The translations under genes were made by a program, and so were the position numbers. Below the pieces are notes generated by a model, which saw nothing but the letters and a program-made list of their open reading frames with translations, searched no databases and was not told the origin of the DNA. A stretch of DNA of 64,000 bases. It comes from Leifsonia psychrotolerans (lineage in GTDB: Bacteria > Actinomycetota > Actinomycetes > Actinomycetales > Microbacteriaceae). The DNA lies in NCBI RefSeq assembly GCF_013410665.1, contig NZ_JACCFM010000001.1, forward strand, positions 2,170,001 to 2,234,000, read 5' to 3'. Positions 10,007-16,916 of the stretch are shown piece after piece. The number at the start of each line of letters is the position of its first letter. Positions within the stretch are counted from its first letter, which is position 1.

Positions 10007-12001
10007 TCAGCAGCCGGCGAGAGCGGCGACGCGGTCGAAGAGCGCCCCTGGTCCGCCGAGCATGGTGACCGTCGTGACCTTGAGCGTTGAGACGAGCGTC
10101 GAGCGGGTGTCGGCGGGCACACAGTTTGTCGGCACGATGAAGAGCGGGCTCTTCGCCTTCGCCGCAGCCGCCGCCCCGGCGAGGGCATCCGGGAACGACC
10201 ATCCGGTCGCCAGGTAGGCCGTTTTTGCCGTCGAGAAGCTCGCCCGGTTGATCAGCACACTGGTCTGGTTGCGGTCGGTCCCCGCGAATCGGGTGACGGA
10301 CTTGCCGCTCGACAGGAGCGCCGTTTGAATTCCTGCCGAGACGGCGACTGGACCACCCGAGATCATGACAGTGGATGTTGCGGCCAGGGCAGCCCCTGTC
10401 GGGGCGTCGAGCGTCGACTCAGCTCCGTTCACGAGAAGGACTGGGATCTTGGCCACCCCTGCAGCGGCACCGGCCGACAGCGCGTCGGGGAAGTTCGCCC
10501 CCGTCGCAATATAGGCCTTGGTCGCCGTGGGGAAGGCTTGAGCCGCGATCGCACGAGATGTCGCATACCGGTCTTCGCCGAAGACACGAGTGACGGGTGC
10601 GATCGTCTCCAGCTCGGCTTGCACGACCGTCGAGACGGCGGCCTCGCCACCGACGACCACAATCTTCTTCGGCTTCAACCGCGCGATCTCGGCCTTCACT
10701 GCCGCGGGAAGGTCGCCGGCCTGGGTCAGAAGAAGCGGGCCGCCCTGCGCCGCCGCAGCGGGTGCCGCGCTGAGCGCATCCGGGAACTCTGCGCCTGTGG
10801 TGACATAGACGACGGGCACACCGCTGGACGGGTAGCTCCCCTTCGAGATAGCAACGGCGGTGTCGAATCGGTCAGCACCGGCCAAGCGGGTGGCGGCGGG
10901 CGAACCGCCGGCAGTGGGATCGCCGAACCAGTCGCTGTAGTAGTTGAAGAAGTTGCGGTTTCCATATGACGAGCACGCATTGTTCGCAGCGTCATACCCG
11001 GCTGCGAGCGCGGCCGCATTCGGCTGATACGGGGTGTAGTAGTAGAGCGCTGCCGTCGCCTTGTTCGAAATGAAGACGGGTGACGTTCCACAGCCTCCAT
11101 TGCGGTGGAACTGAACCGGCACCGTTGCGCCGACCTTGAACCTCTGAGTGAAGGAGCCCTCGGGGTTGGTGTACCAGGTGAGCTGACGGCCCGCTGCAAA
11201 CAACTGGTTGAAGAAACCGTAGTAGGTAGAGTCACACACGTCGGTGTCGGGGCAGCCGTAGCCCATTGCCTTGCGCAGAATGGAATCCGACGGCGAGGTA
11301 CGCGTCACAAGCCCCTGCTCCTTCTGAAGCGTCACCAAAATCACTTTGGCGCTGATCCCACAGGCGCGCTGCACCTTATAAATGATGCGCGCGGCAGACT
11401 CGTTCGCGGCACCGTTGTAGGTACCGCAGGTACCCCAGCTCCAGGTGCGAGTGGGGGTATCGAAACGCAGATCGTTGAGGCAGCTGGCTCCCGTGCACCT
11501 CGCATCGAGGAAGTTCTGAATCTCAGACTCGGTCATCGCCCAGGAGTTATAGAAGTTGTAGTCGCTGATGATGTTGCCGGGGTTGAACCCCGCAAGCGCC
11601 GCAACCTCCCGGTCGCGCAGCGTCAACGCGTCGCCACTGGCGGGGGGCGTCGCGTCGGGCAGCGGATCAACTGCCTCGTCGAGGGGAGCCGGGGCCGGGG
11701 TGGGCACCGGCGTCTGCGCGGGAGCGGGCACGATCGCCGGTGCATCCGTCGCGGGGGCATCTGTCGCAGGCGCATCCGTCGCGGGAATGTCGTCGACGGG
11801 CGACTCGGTCGGCTCGTCGGTCGGTGTCGGAGCGGGTGTGGGGGTTAGCCCGGGTGCAGCGGGAGCCTCAGTCGACCCGACGCTCACGCCCGAATCCTCA
11901 ACTGCCGACGCCAGACTCACCGGAGTGATCGCGACTCCGATTGCGAGCGCGACGGCGCACACTCCAGTGACCAGTGGCTTCAATACAATCGTGCGGCGCA
12001 T
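10007..12001 (-). CDS. Secreted CWB2 protein with a lysozyme-like N-terminal domain
   Basis: The 664-residue product has a signal peptide (about 1-33), then a Pro/Thr/Ala-rich linker to about residue 115 that includes three ATDAP repeats. A conserved actinobacterial domain follows at about 135-355, containing MTESEIQNFLDAR, ILVTLQKEQGLVT and an aromatic NFFNYYSDWF end. Three CWB2 repeats occupy about 367-664. The LQKEQGLV segment resembles the helix carrying the catalytic Glu of lysozyme-like transglycosylases, so a peptidoglycan-acting role is possible but unproven. The start lies 6 bases after TAGGAT. It is upstream of, and on the same strand as, the CWB2 nuclease gene, with a 232-base gap. 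Confidence 0.82.
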   Translation of the reverse strand: MRRTIVLKPLVTGVCAVALAIGVAITPVSLASAVEDSGVSVGSTEAPAAPGLTPTPAPTPTDEPTESPVDDIPATDAPATDAPATDAPAIVPAPAQTPVPTPAPAPLDEAVDPLPDATPPASGDALTLRDREVAALAGFNPGNIISDYNFYNSWAMTESEIQNFLDARCTGASCLNDLRFDTPTRTWSWGTCGTYNGAANESAARIIYKVQRACGISAKVILVTLQKEQGLVTRTSPSDSILRKAMGYGCPDTDVCDSTYYGFFNQLFAAGRQLTWYTNPEGSFTQRFKVGATVPVQFHRNGGCGTSPVFISNKATAALYYYTPYQPNAAALAAGYDAANNACSSYGNRNFFNYYSDWFGDPTAGGSPAATRLAGADRFDTAVAISKGSYPSSGVPVVYVTTGAEFPDALSAAPAAAAQGGPLLLTQAGDLPAAVKAEIARLKPKKIVVVGGEAAVSTVVQAELETIAPVTRVFGEDRYATSRAIAAQAFPTATKAYIATGANFPDALSAGAAAGVAKIPVLLVNGAESTLDAPTGAALAATSTVMISGGPVAVSAGIQTALLSSGKSVTRFAGTDRNQTSVLINRASFSTAKTAYLATGWSFPDALAGAAAAAKAKSPLFIVPTNCVPADTRSTLVSTLKVTTVTMLGGPGALFDRVAALAGC

Positions 12002-12007
12002 TCCGCG

Positions 12008-12013
12008 ATCCTA
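12008..12013 (-). promoter_or_regulatory. -10 hexamer TAGGAT of the lysozyme-like CWB2 gene
   Basis: TAGGAT, then 6 bases, then ATG at 12001: the leaderless layout shared by other genes here. Confidence 0.5.
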
Positions 12014-12116
12014 TCGGCGAGTTCCATCGAATCGGGGTAGGCAGAGCGCGAGAAACCACATTGTCTACCCCCAGACGAGCCATCGAAGAGGATTCGGGCG
12101 CCCCACTGATCCCCCC

Positions 12117-12349
12117 TCACTCATTGAATCGAATGCGGAAGTACTGGTCCTGGCTGAGAACCAGCCTCTGCCCGGTGAGCTCGACGCGGAATCTGGCCGA
12201 TTGCTCGGCCAGATTCGAAACCTTCCTGCGCGTGTAAATGCAGAACGATACCGTGAGAAAAATCCACGGAACCTGTCGGGCCGAGCGCGATCGAATCGGC
12301 ACCCATGAGACGGGTCGCTTCGTCCAGTAGAATCGCGACAGCATTCAAT
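12117..12349 (-). pseudogene. Degenerate remnant resembling a DUF2304-family membrane protein
   Basis: The 370-base space between the divergent CWB2 gene and rmlB has no intact gene. On the minus strand one frame gives VAILLDEATRLMGADS. A second frame gives WIFLTVSFCIYTRRK, then VSNLAEQSARFRVELTGQRL and an end at QYFRIRFNE. Together they resemble the last membrane helix and the SRLEE-type tail of DUF2304 proteins, which often sit beside glycosyltransferases. A frameshift separates the two parts, and the 5' portion would be cut off by rmlB. An 11-bp perfect hairpin (12189-12216) lies inside. The family match is from pattern only. Confidence 0.4.
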
Positions 12350-12371
12350 CGAACGGAACGGTTACTTTTCT

Positions 12372-13355
12372 ATGAAGATCCTCGTCACCGGCGGCGCCGG
12401 CTTTATCGGCTCGAACTTTGTTCGCCGTACCCTGGAAGACGCCTACCCGGGCTTGGAAGGCGCCGACATCGTCGTTCTCGACGCCCTCACCTATTCCGGC
12501 AACCTGGCCAACCTGGCCTCCGTCGCCGACTCCCCCCGTTACACGTTCGTGAAGGGCGACATCCGCGATGGCGCTCTGCTCGACACGCTGTTCCCCGATG
12601 TGGATGCCGTCGTGCACTTCGCCGCGGAATCGCACGTCGACCGTTCGGTGCGCGATGCCTCGATTTTCGTCGAGACGAATGTGCTCGGCACCCAGCAGCT
12701 GCTCGACGCCGCCCTGCGCAACGACGTTGCGCGTTTCGTTCACGTCTCCACCGACGAGGTCTACGGCTCGATCGCCGAAGGCTCCTGGAATGAGGAGTGG
12801 CCGCTCGAACCGAACTCGCCCTATTCGGCGTCGAAGGCCGGCAGTGACCTGCTCGCCCGCAGCTACCACCGCACCCACGGCCTCAACGTGTCGATCACGC
12901 GCTGCTCGAACAACTATGGCCCGTTCCACTTTCCCGAGAAGGTCATCCCGCTGTTCGTCACGAACCTGATCGACGACACGCACGTGCCTCTCTATGGCGA
13001 GGGCAACAACATTCGTGACTGGCTGCACGTCGACGACCACACCCGCGGAATCGCCATGGTGCTCGTGGGCGGCCGCGCCGGTGAGATCTACAACATCGGC
13101 GGCGGCACCGAGCTCACCAACAAAGAGCTCACCCAGCTGCTGCTCGACGCGACCGGCAAGGACTGGTCGTACGTCGACCGCGTCGCCGACCGCCTCGGCC
13201 ACGACCTGCGTTACTCGGTTGACATCTCAAAGATCCAGGCCGAACTCGGCTATGAGCCGCGGGTTCCGTTCGAGACGGGCCTGGCCGACGTCGTGCAGTG
13301 GTACCGCGACAACCGCGAGTGGTGGGAGCCGCTCAAGGAACGTGCGGCGCTCTAA
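12372..13355 (+). CDS. rmlB: dTDP-glucose 4,6-dehydratase
   Basis: This extended short-chain dehydrogenase converts dTDP-glucose to dTDP-4-keto-6-deoxyglucose. The 327-residue protein has the NAD-binding motif TGGAGFIGS near residue 6, the catalytic STDEVYG near 120, and the active YSASK near 152. The sugar-nucleotide segment is NNYGPFHFPEKVIP. Length is normal for the family. It is followed not by rmlD but by a toxin-antitoxin pair. A candidate -10 (TAGAAT, 12328-12333) lies about 40 bases upstream. No strong ribosome site is visible. Confidence 0.95.
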   Translation: MKILVTGGAGFIGSNFVRRTLEDAYPGLEGADIVVLDALTYSGNLANLASVADSPRYTFVKGDIRDGALLDTLFPDVDAVVHFAAESHVDRSVRDASIFVETNVLGTQQLLDAALRNDVARFVHVSTDEVYGSIAEGSWNEEWPLEPNSPYSASKAGSDLLARSYHRTHGLNVSITRCSNNYGPFHFPEKVIPLFVTNLIDDTHVPLYGEGNNIRDWLHVDDHTRGIAMVLVGGRAGEIYNIGGGTELTNKELTQLLLDATGKDWSYVDRVADRLGHDLRYSVDISKIQAELGYEPRVPFETGLADVVQWYRDNREWWEPLKERAAL

Positions 13356-13386
13356 CGCACATCTGCTACGTCGTGCTACGCACGGC

Positions 13387-13392
13387 TACACT
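13387..13392 (+). promoter_or_regulatory. -10 hexamer TACACT of the antitoxin gene
   Basis: TACACT, 6 bases, then ATG at 13399. It is preceded by a short direct repeat TGCTACG (13365 and 13374 region), which could serve as an autoregulatory antitoxin site. Confidence 0.5.
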
Positions 13393-13398
13393 GATGGC

Positions 13399-13650
13399 AT
13401 GAGTCTGGTTCCCGTTCGAGACCTCCGCAATCACACTGCGGAGGTCATCGAGCGTGCGCGCAACGGCGAAGACCTCACGATCACGTCGAACGGGGTGCCC
13501 GTGGCACGGCTTGTTCCGGTGAACCCGCCAAAACGGGAATTTCTCACGAAGTCGGAGTTCTTGGCCATGCGACCCGGCGCACCGACGGCCGAGCCACATC
13601 CGCACGACCGCTGGGACGACACGACCGACGACCTCGGGCCGATCGAATGA
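13399..13650 (+). CDS. Type II antitoxin, Phd/YefM-like
   Basis: The 83-residue product begins VPVRDLRNHTAEVIERARNG and continues ITSNGVPVARLVPV, the typical N-terminal DNA-binding fold of Phd/YefM antitoxins. Its C-terminal tail, rich in Asp, Pro and His, would wrap the toxin. It overlaps the PIN-domain toxin gene by 4 bases (ATGA). The start at 13399 is set by the leaderless-type promoter; the frame extends upstream into rmlB but without family similarity. It probably neutralises the toxin and represses its own promoter. Confidence 0.87.
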   Translation: MSLVPVRDLRNHTAEVIERARNGEDLTITSNGVPVARLVPVNPPKREFLTKSEFLAMRPGAPTAEPHPHDRWDDTTDDLGPIE

Positions 13651-14048
13651 GCCCCTCGCGGGGACTGCTCGACACCAGCGTGTTCATCGCTTTGGAACAG
13701 GGGCGCACGCTGGATATCGCGCGGCTGCCCGACGAACAGTTCGTCTCTGCGATCACGCACGGCGAACTGTATGCGGGAGTGCACGCCGCACAGTCGCTGC
13801 ACACCCGCTCGGTGCGGCTTTTCACCATCGAGTCGCTCGTGAACCTGCAGACGTTGCCGGCCGACACCGCCGCCGCTGCACACTGGGGGCGTCTCCGTCA
13901 GGCCGTGAGCGAGGCAGGCCGCAGGGTGAACGTGAACGACCTGTGGATTGCCGCCATTGCCCTGGCCCATTCGCTGCCCGTTGTCACGCAAGACTCAGGA
14001 TTCGAGATGCTGACCGACCTAGGCGGCCCCGCCGTCATTCGAGTTTAG
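13647..14048 (+). CDS. PIN-domain ribonuclease toxin, VapC-like
   Basis: The 133-residue protein carries the four acidic positions of PIN nucleases: LLDTSVFIALE near residue 8, HGELYAGVH near 39, NVNDLWIAAIA near 96 and VTQDSGFEML near 115. It should cleave RNA, often tRNA in this family, in a magnesium-dependent way when freed from the antitoxin. The ribosome site of rmlD (AGGAGA, 14047-14052) overlaps its stop codon, so toxin and rmlD translation may be linked. The pair sits inside what would otherwise be an rmlB-rmlD operon. Confidence 0.88.
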   Translation: MSPSRGLLDTSVFIALEQGRTLDIARLPDEQFVSAITHGELYAGVHAAQSLHTRSVRLFTIESLVNLQTLPADTAAAAHWGRLRQAVSEAGRRVNVNDLWIAAIALAHSLPVVTQDSGFEMLTDLGGPAVIRV

Positions 14049-14056
14049 GAGAACCC

Positions 14057-14908
14057 ATGAAGTACCTCATCGCTGGCGCCGCCGGCATGCTCGGCCATGA
14101 CCTGCAGACGGCGCTCGCCGGCCGCGACGTCACTGCCCTTCGCCGCGCCGACCTCGACGTGACCGATCTGGCCGCAGTGCAGGCCGCCGTGGCCGGGCAC
14201 GACGTGGTCATCAACGCGTCGGCCTACACGCAGGTCGACGACGCCGAGACGAACGAGGATGCCGCGTATGCGGTGAACGCCCTCGGCGCTCAGAATCTGG
14301 CCATCGGTGCCGCTGCGGCGGGCGCGAAGCTCGTGACGGTGTCGACGGATTACGTCTTCGACGGCACGGCCACGACGCCCTACCCCGAAGCGACGCCTCG
14401 CAACCCGGTGAGCGCCTACGGCCGCACCAAGGCCGAGGGCGAGCGTCTCGCTCAGGAAGCCCACCCCACGGGCACCTTCATCGTGCGCACCGCCTGGCTT
14501 TATGGCCAGCATGGACCGAACTTCGCGGCCACCATGTTGCGTCTTGCGGCGTCGCATCCGGAAGTCACCGTGGTCACCGACCAGGTCGGCCAACCCACCT
14601 GGACGATGGACCTTGCCCGGCAGATCGTGACGCTCGTCGACTCGGATGCCCCGGCCGGCATTTACCACGGCACCAACAGCGGCGAGGGCAGCTGGTTTGA
14701 CTTCGCCCGTGCCGTCTTTGCCGAAGCCGGCCTCGATGCGAGCCGTGTGAAGCCGACCGACAGTTCGGCGTTCGTGCGCCCGGCCCCACGCCCTGCATAT
14801 TCTGTGCTCGGCCACTCCGCCTGGGACGCCGTGGGACTTGCTCCAATGCGCCCCTGGCAGGATGCGCTTACTGAGGCGTTCGCGACGGGCGCCCTCGGGG
14901 CCAGCTAA
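14057..14908 (+). CDS. rmlD: dTDP-4-dehydrorhamnose reductase
   Basis: This enzyme does the last step to dTDP-L-rhamnose. The 283-residue product has the N-terminal motif LIAGAAGMLGHDL, then NASAYTQVDDAE, VSTDYVFDG, a catalytic YGRTKAEGE and the end pattern RPAPRPAYSVLG, all typical of RmlD. The start at 14057 follows AGGAGA by a short spacer; the reading frame extends further upstream but only antiparallel to family similarity. It lies 8 bases after the toxin gene and ends just before a terminator-like hairpin. Confidence 0.94.
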   Translation: MKYLIAGAAGMLGHDLQTALAGRDVTALRRADLDVTDLAAVQAAVAGHDVVINASAYTQVDDAETNEDAAYAVNALGAQNLAIGAAAAGAKLVTVSTDYVFDGTATTPYPEATPRNPVSAYGRTKAEGERLAQEAHPTGTFIVRTAWLYGQHGPNFAATMLRLAASHPEVTVVTDQVGQPTWTMDLARQIVTLVDSDAPAGIYHGTNSGEGSWFDFARAVFAEAGLDASRVKPTDSSAFVRPAPRPAYSVLGHSAWDAVGLAPMRPWQDALTEAFATGALGAS

Positions 14909-14931
14909 GCCGCGTATACTCGATCGACTTC

Positions 14932-14963
14932 GGCCCCTGAACGCGCTACCTCGCTCAGGGGCC
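14932..14963 (+). terminator. Hairpin after rmlD
   Basis: A 9-bp perfect stem (ggcccctga and its complement) with a 14-base loop, 23 bases after the rmlD stop. Confidence 0.65.
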
Positions 14964-15111
14964 TTCACATGTGCTCTGCAGCATCGCTCGTCTAGACTCC
15001 TGATGTGAAGATTCCCCGTGGAAGCTGCGTTTGTCACAGCGCGAGCAGCCTATCCCGCAGCAGAATCGACACGTCGGGAACAGCCACACATCAAGAAGCT
15101 TTGGGGGCACT

Positions 15112-16278
15112 ATGACAACGCTACGCGTCGTCGTCGACCAAATGGCCGCACCGGTACCCGGTGGGATCGGTCGGTACACCGAAGAATTGACACAGGCCCT
15201 GATCGCCGCCGCCCCCGCCAATTGCGCGGTCGAAGGAATTGTCTCGTCGTCGTCCGAGGCGGACTACGCCTCGATCGAAGAGCGGCTTCCTGGCCTGGCC
15301 AGTCTCTACAAGACCACCCTGGCGCGCCGAGAACTGTCTGCAGCCTGGCAGCTCGGGCTATCGACGTCACCCGGCCCCGGCATGATTCACGCGCCCGGAC
15401 TCCTCGCCCCGCTGCGCCGACACGACCGGGTGAATAGCGGTACTCAGGTCGCGGTGACGGTGCACGACACGCTCGTGTGGTCGCATCCGGAGGCCTTCAC
15501 CGCCACGACAGTGGCCTGGACCAAGGGCATGATCCGACGGGCCAAGAAGCATGCGGATGCCATCGTCGTTCCGAGCCACGCTGTTGCTGCGCAACTCAGC
15601 GAGATCGTTGACCTCGGTGATCGAGTTCGAGTGATTGGCCCGGCGCTCAGCCGCACATTCCAGCTTCCCGGCGCCGGGTTGGCCGGAGAGTTTGCTGCCC
15701 AACTCATCGACGAGCGACTCGGCGCGCTGAATCTGCCGAGCGAGTACATTCTCACGGCGGGAACCCTTGAACCGAGGAAGGGGGTCGCCGCCGTCATCGC
15801 GGCGCTTGGCGAACCCGGCGCACCCGATCTGCCGCTCGTGGTTCTCGGCCCTGATTCCTGGGGCGAGCTGAATCTGGCGACGGTGGCCGACGAGGCTGGC
15901 TTGAAGCCCGGGCGGGTTCAGGCGTTCCCAACGCTCTCCAACGAGGATCTTGCGCTGGTCATGTCCCGCGCCTCAGCCTTCGTGTACCCCAGCCTGGATG
16001 AAGGCTTTGGCCTGCCGATGATCCAGGCGTTCCAGATGGGCACCCCCGTCATTCACTCGGACGCCCCCGCACTCGTTGAAACCAGTGGTGACGCTGGGTT
16101 CGTCGTCGAGCGCAACGACGCCGACGGGTATCCGCGACGCCTCGCCGCAGCCCTCACCACAGTGCTGGGCGATCGGGAGTTGGCCGACAGGCTGAGGGTG
16201 TACGGCAGCGATCGCTCCCGGGCGTTCAGCTGGCGGGATTCAGCCGAACGGGTGTGGCAGTTACACGCTGATCTGTAG
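15112..16278 (+). CDS. Glycosyltransferase, GT4-like (GT-B fold)
   Basis: The 388-residue protein starts VVVDQMAAPVPGGIGRYTEEL, the Gly-rich N-terminal loop of GT-B enzymes. It has ILTAGTLEPRKGV at about 215 and the donor-binding EGFGLPMIQAFQMGTPVI near 310, with the spaced Glu residues of the GT4 family. The start at 15112 follows a GGGGG ribosome site; an earlier in-frame ATG at 15031 adds residues without similarity. With the rhamnose genes just upstream it may transfer rhamnose or mannose to a wall glycan, but its donor cannot be read from sequence. Confidence 0.88.
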   Translation: MTTLRVVVDQMAAPVPGGIGRYTEELTQALIAAAPANCAVEGIVSSSSEADYASIEERLPGLASLYKTTLARRELSAAWQLGLSTSPGPGMIHAPGLLAPLRRHDRVNSGTQVAVTVHDTLVWSHPEAFTATTVAWTKGMIRRAKKHADAIVVPSHAVAAQLSEIVDLGDRVRVIGPALSRTFQLPGAGLAGEFAAQLIDERLGALNLPSEYILTAGTLEPRKGVAAVIAALGEPGAPDLPLVVLGPDSWGELNLATVADEAGLKPGRVQAFPTLSNEDLALVMSRASAFVYPSLDEGFGLPMIQAFQMGTPVIHSDAPALVETSGDAGFVVERNDADGYPRRLAAALTTVLGDRELADRLRVYGSDRSRAFSWRDSAERVWQLHADL

Positions 16279-16821
16279 GAGTTCGGGCGAGCTTCGCTTG
16301 ATTCCCGATACTCCCGAGCACGACGTGTGGATCGCTGGCTCGCTCGCATCCGTCTGCGCACTCTTTCTGCCTTTGACGACAACGGGAATCGGACCGAAGA
16401 CGCGGGTCCGGACCTCGAAAACGTCACGGTCATCGTCGCCGGGTCGAACCACGCACTGCGCGTTCCCCGTGCGGGCGCCGGGGCCGAACCGCACTGCGAT
16501 TTCGCACTGTGACAATGGAACGCTCTCAGTGGGCGAATGCATCTCATCGCCTGCTTTTTCAAGTCTCGTTGGACGAAACTCGACGGTTTCAATCGGCCCC
16601 GGTATCGAACAAGACCGACGTGACCACAATCACGAAGACCGCATACGGGAAGCTGACCGAGAGTCCTGAGTCGCCGGATCCAGTACCACGACGGCCTGCG
16701 CTTTGGCGGGCGGCTTCCCGGATGCGACGACTGTGTGACCGCGCACTGACATGGCTGCGGCCGGCGGCACGGGTGCAGTAAGCCGAGTCGGCGAGACCGG
16801 GTGCGGATTTCTGTCTCGCAT
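16270..16821 (-). pseudogene. Possible degenerate membrane-anchored protein
   Basis: The 638 bases between the glycosyltransferase and the HNH gene hold no intact gene. On the minus strand an ATG at 16821 follows a strong ribosome site (GGGGAGGAG, 9 bases). The first frame gives about 55 plausible residues to VVVLDPATQD. A second frame then gives a hydrophobic stretch, SVSFPYAVFVIVVTSVLF. A third gives IETVEFRPTRLEKAGDE and VFEVRTRVFGPIPVVVKG up to the end near 16261. Read together this would be a short cytoplasmic part, one membrane helix and an extracellular beta-rich domain, broken by two frameshifts. No family was recognised. Confidence 0.35.
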
Positions 16822-16904
16822 CAGAGAGAACTCCTCCCCAGATAAATGTTCGATGACTTATGCACAGATCCTGAGATTTGCTCGTATTCATCTGCGCAAA
16901 GTTT

Positions 16905-16910
16905 TAGAGT
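16905..16910 (+). promoter_or_regulatory. -10 hexamer TAGAGT of the DUF222-HNH gene
   Basis: TAGAGT, 6 bases (gggggt), then ATG at 16917. The identical hexamer and spacing occur before the purine nucleoside phosphorylase gene. Confidence 0.55.
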
Positions 16911-16916
16911 GGGGGT

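Noticed and set aside
9775..10188. Longer N-terminus for the CWB2 nuclease
   Set aside because: The extra 138 codons overlap the end of the neighbouring gene, are Arg-rich, and would bury the signal peptide.
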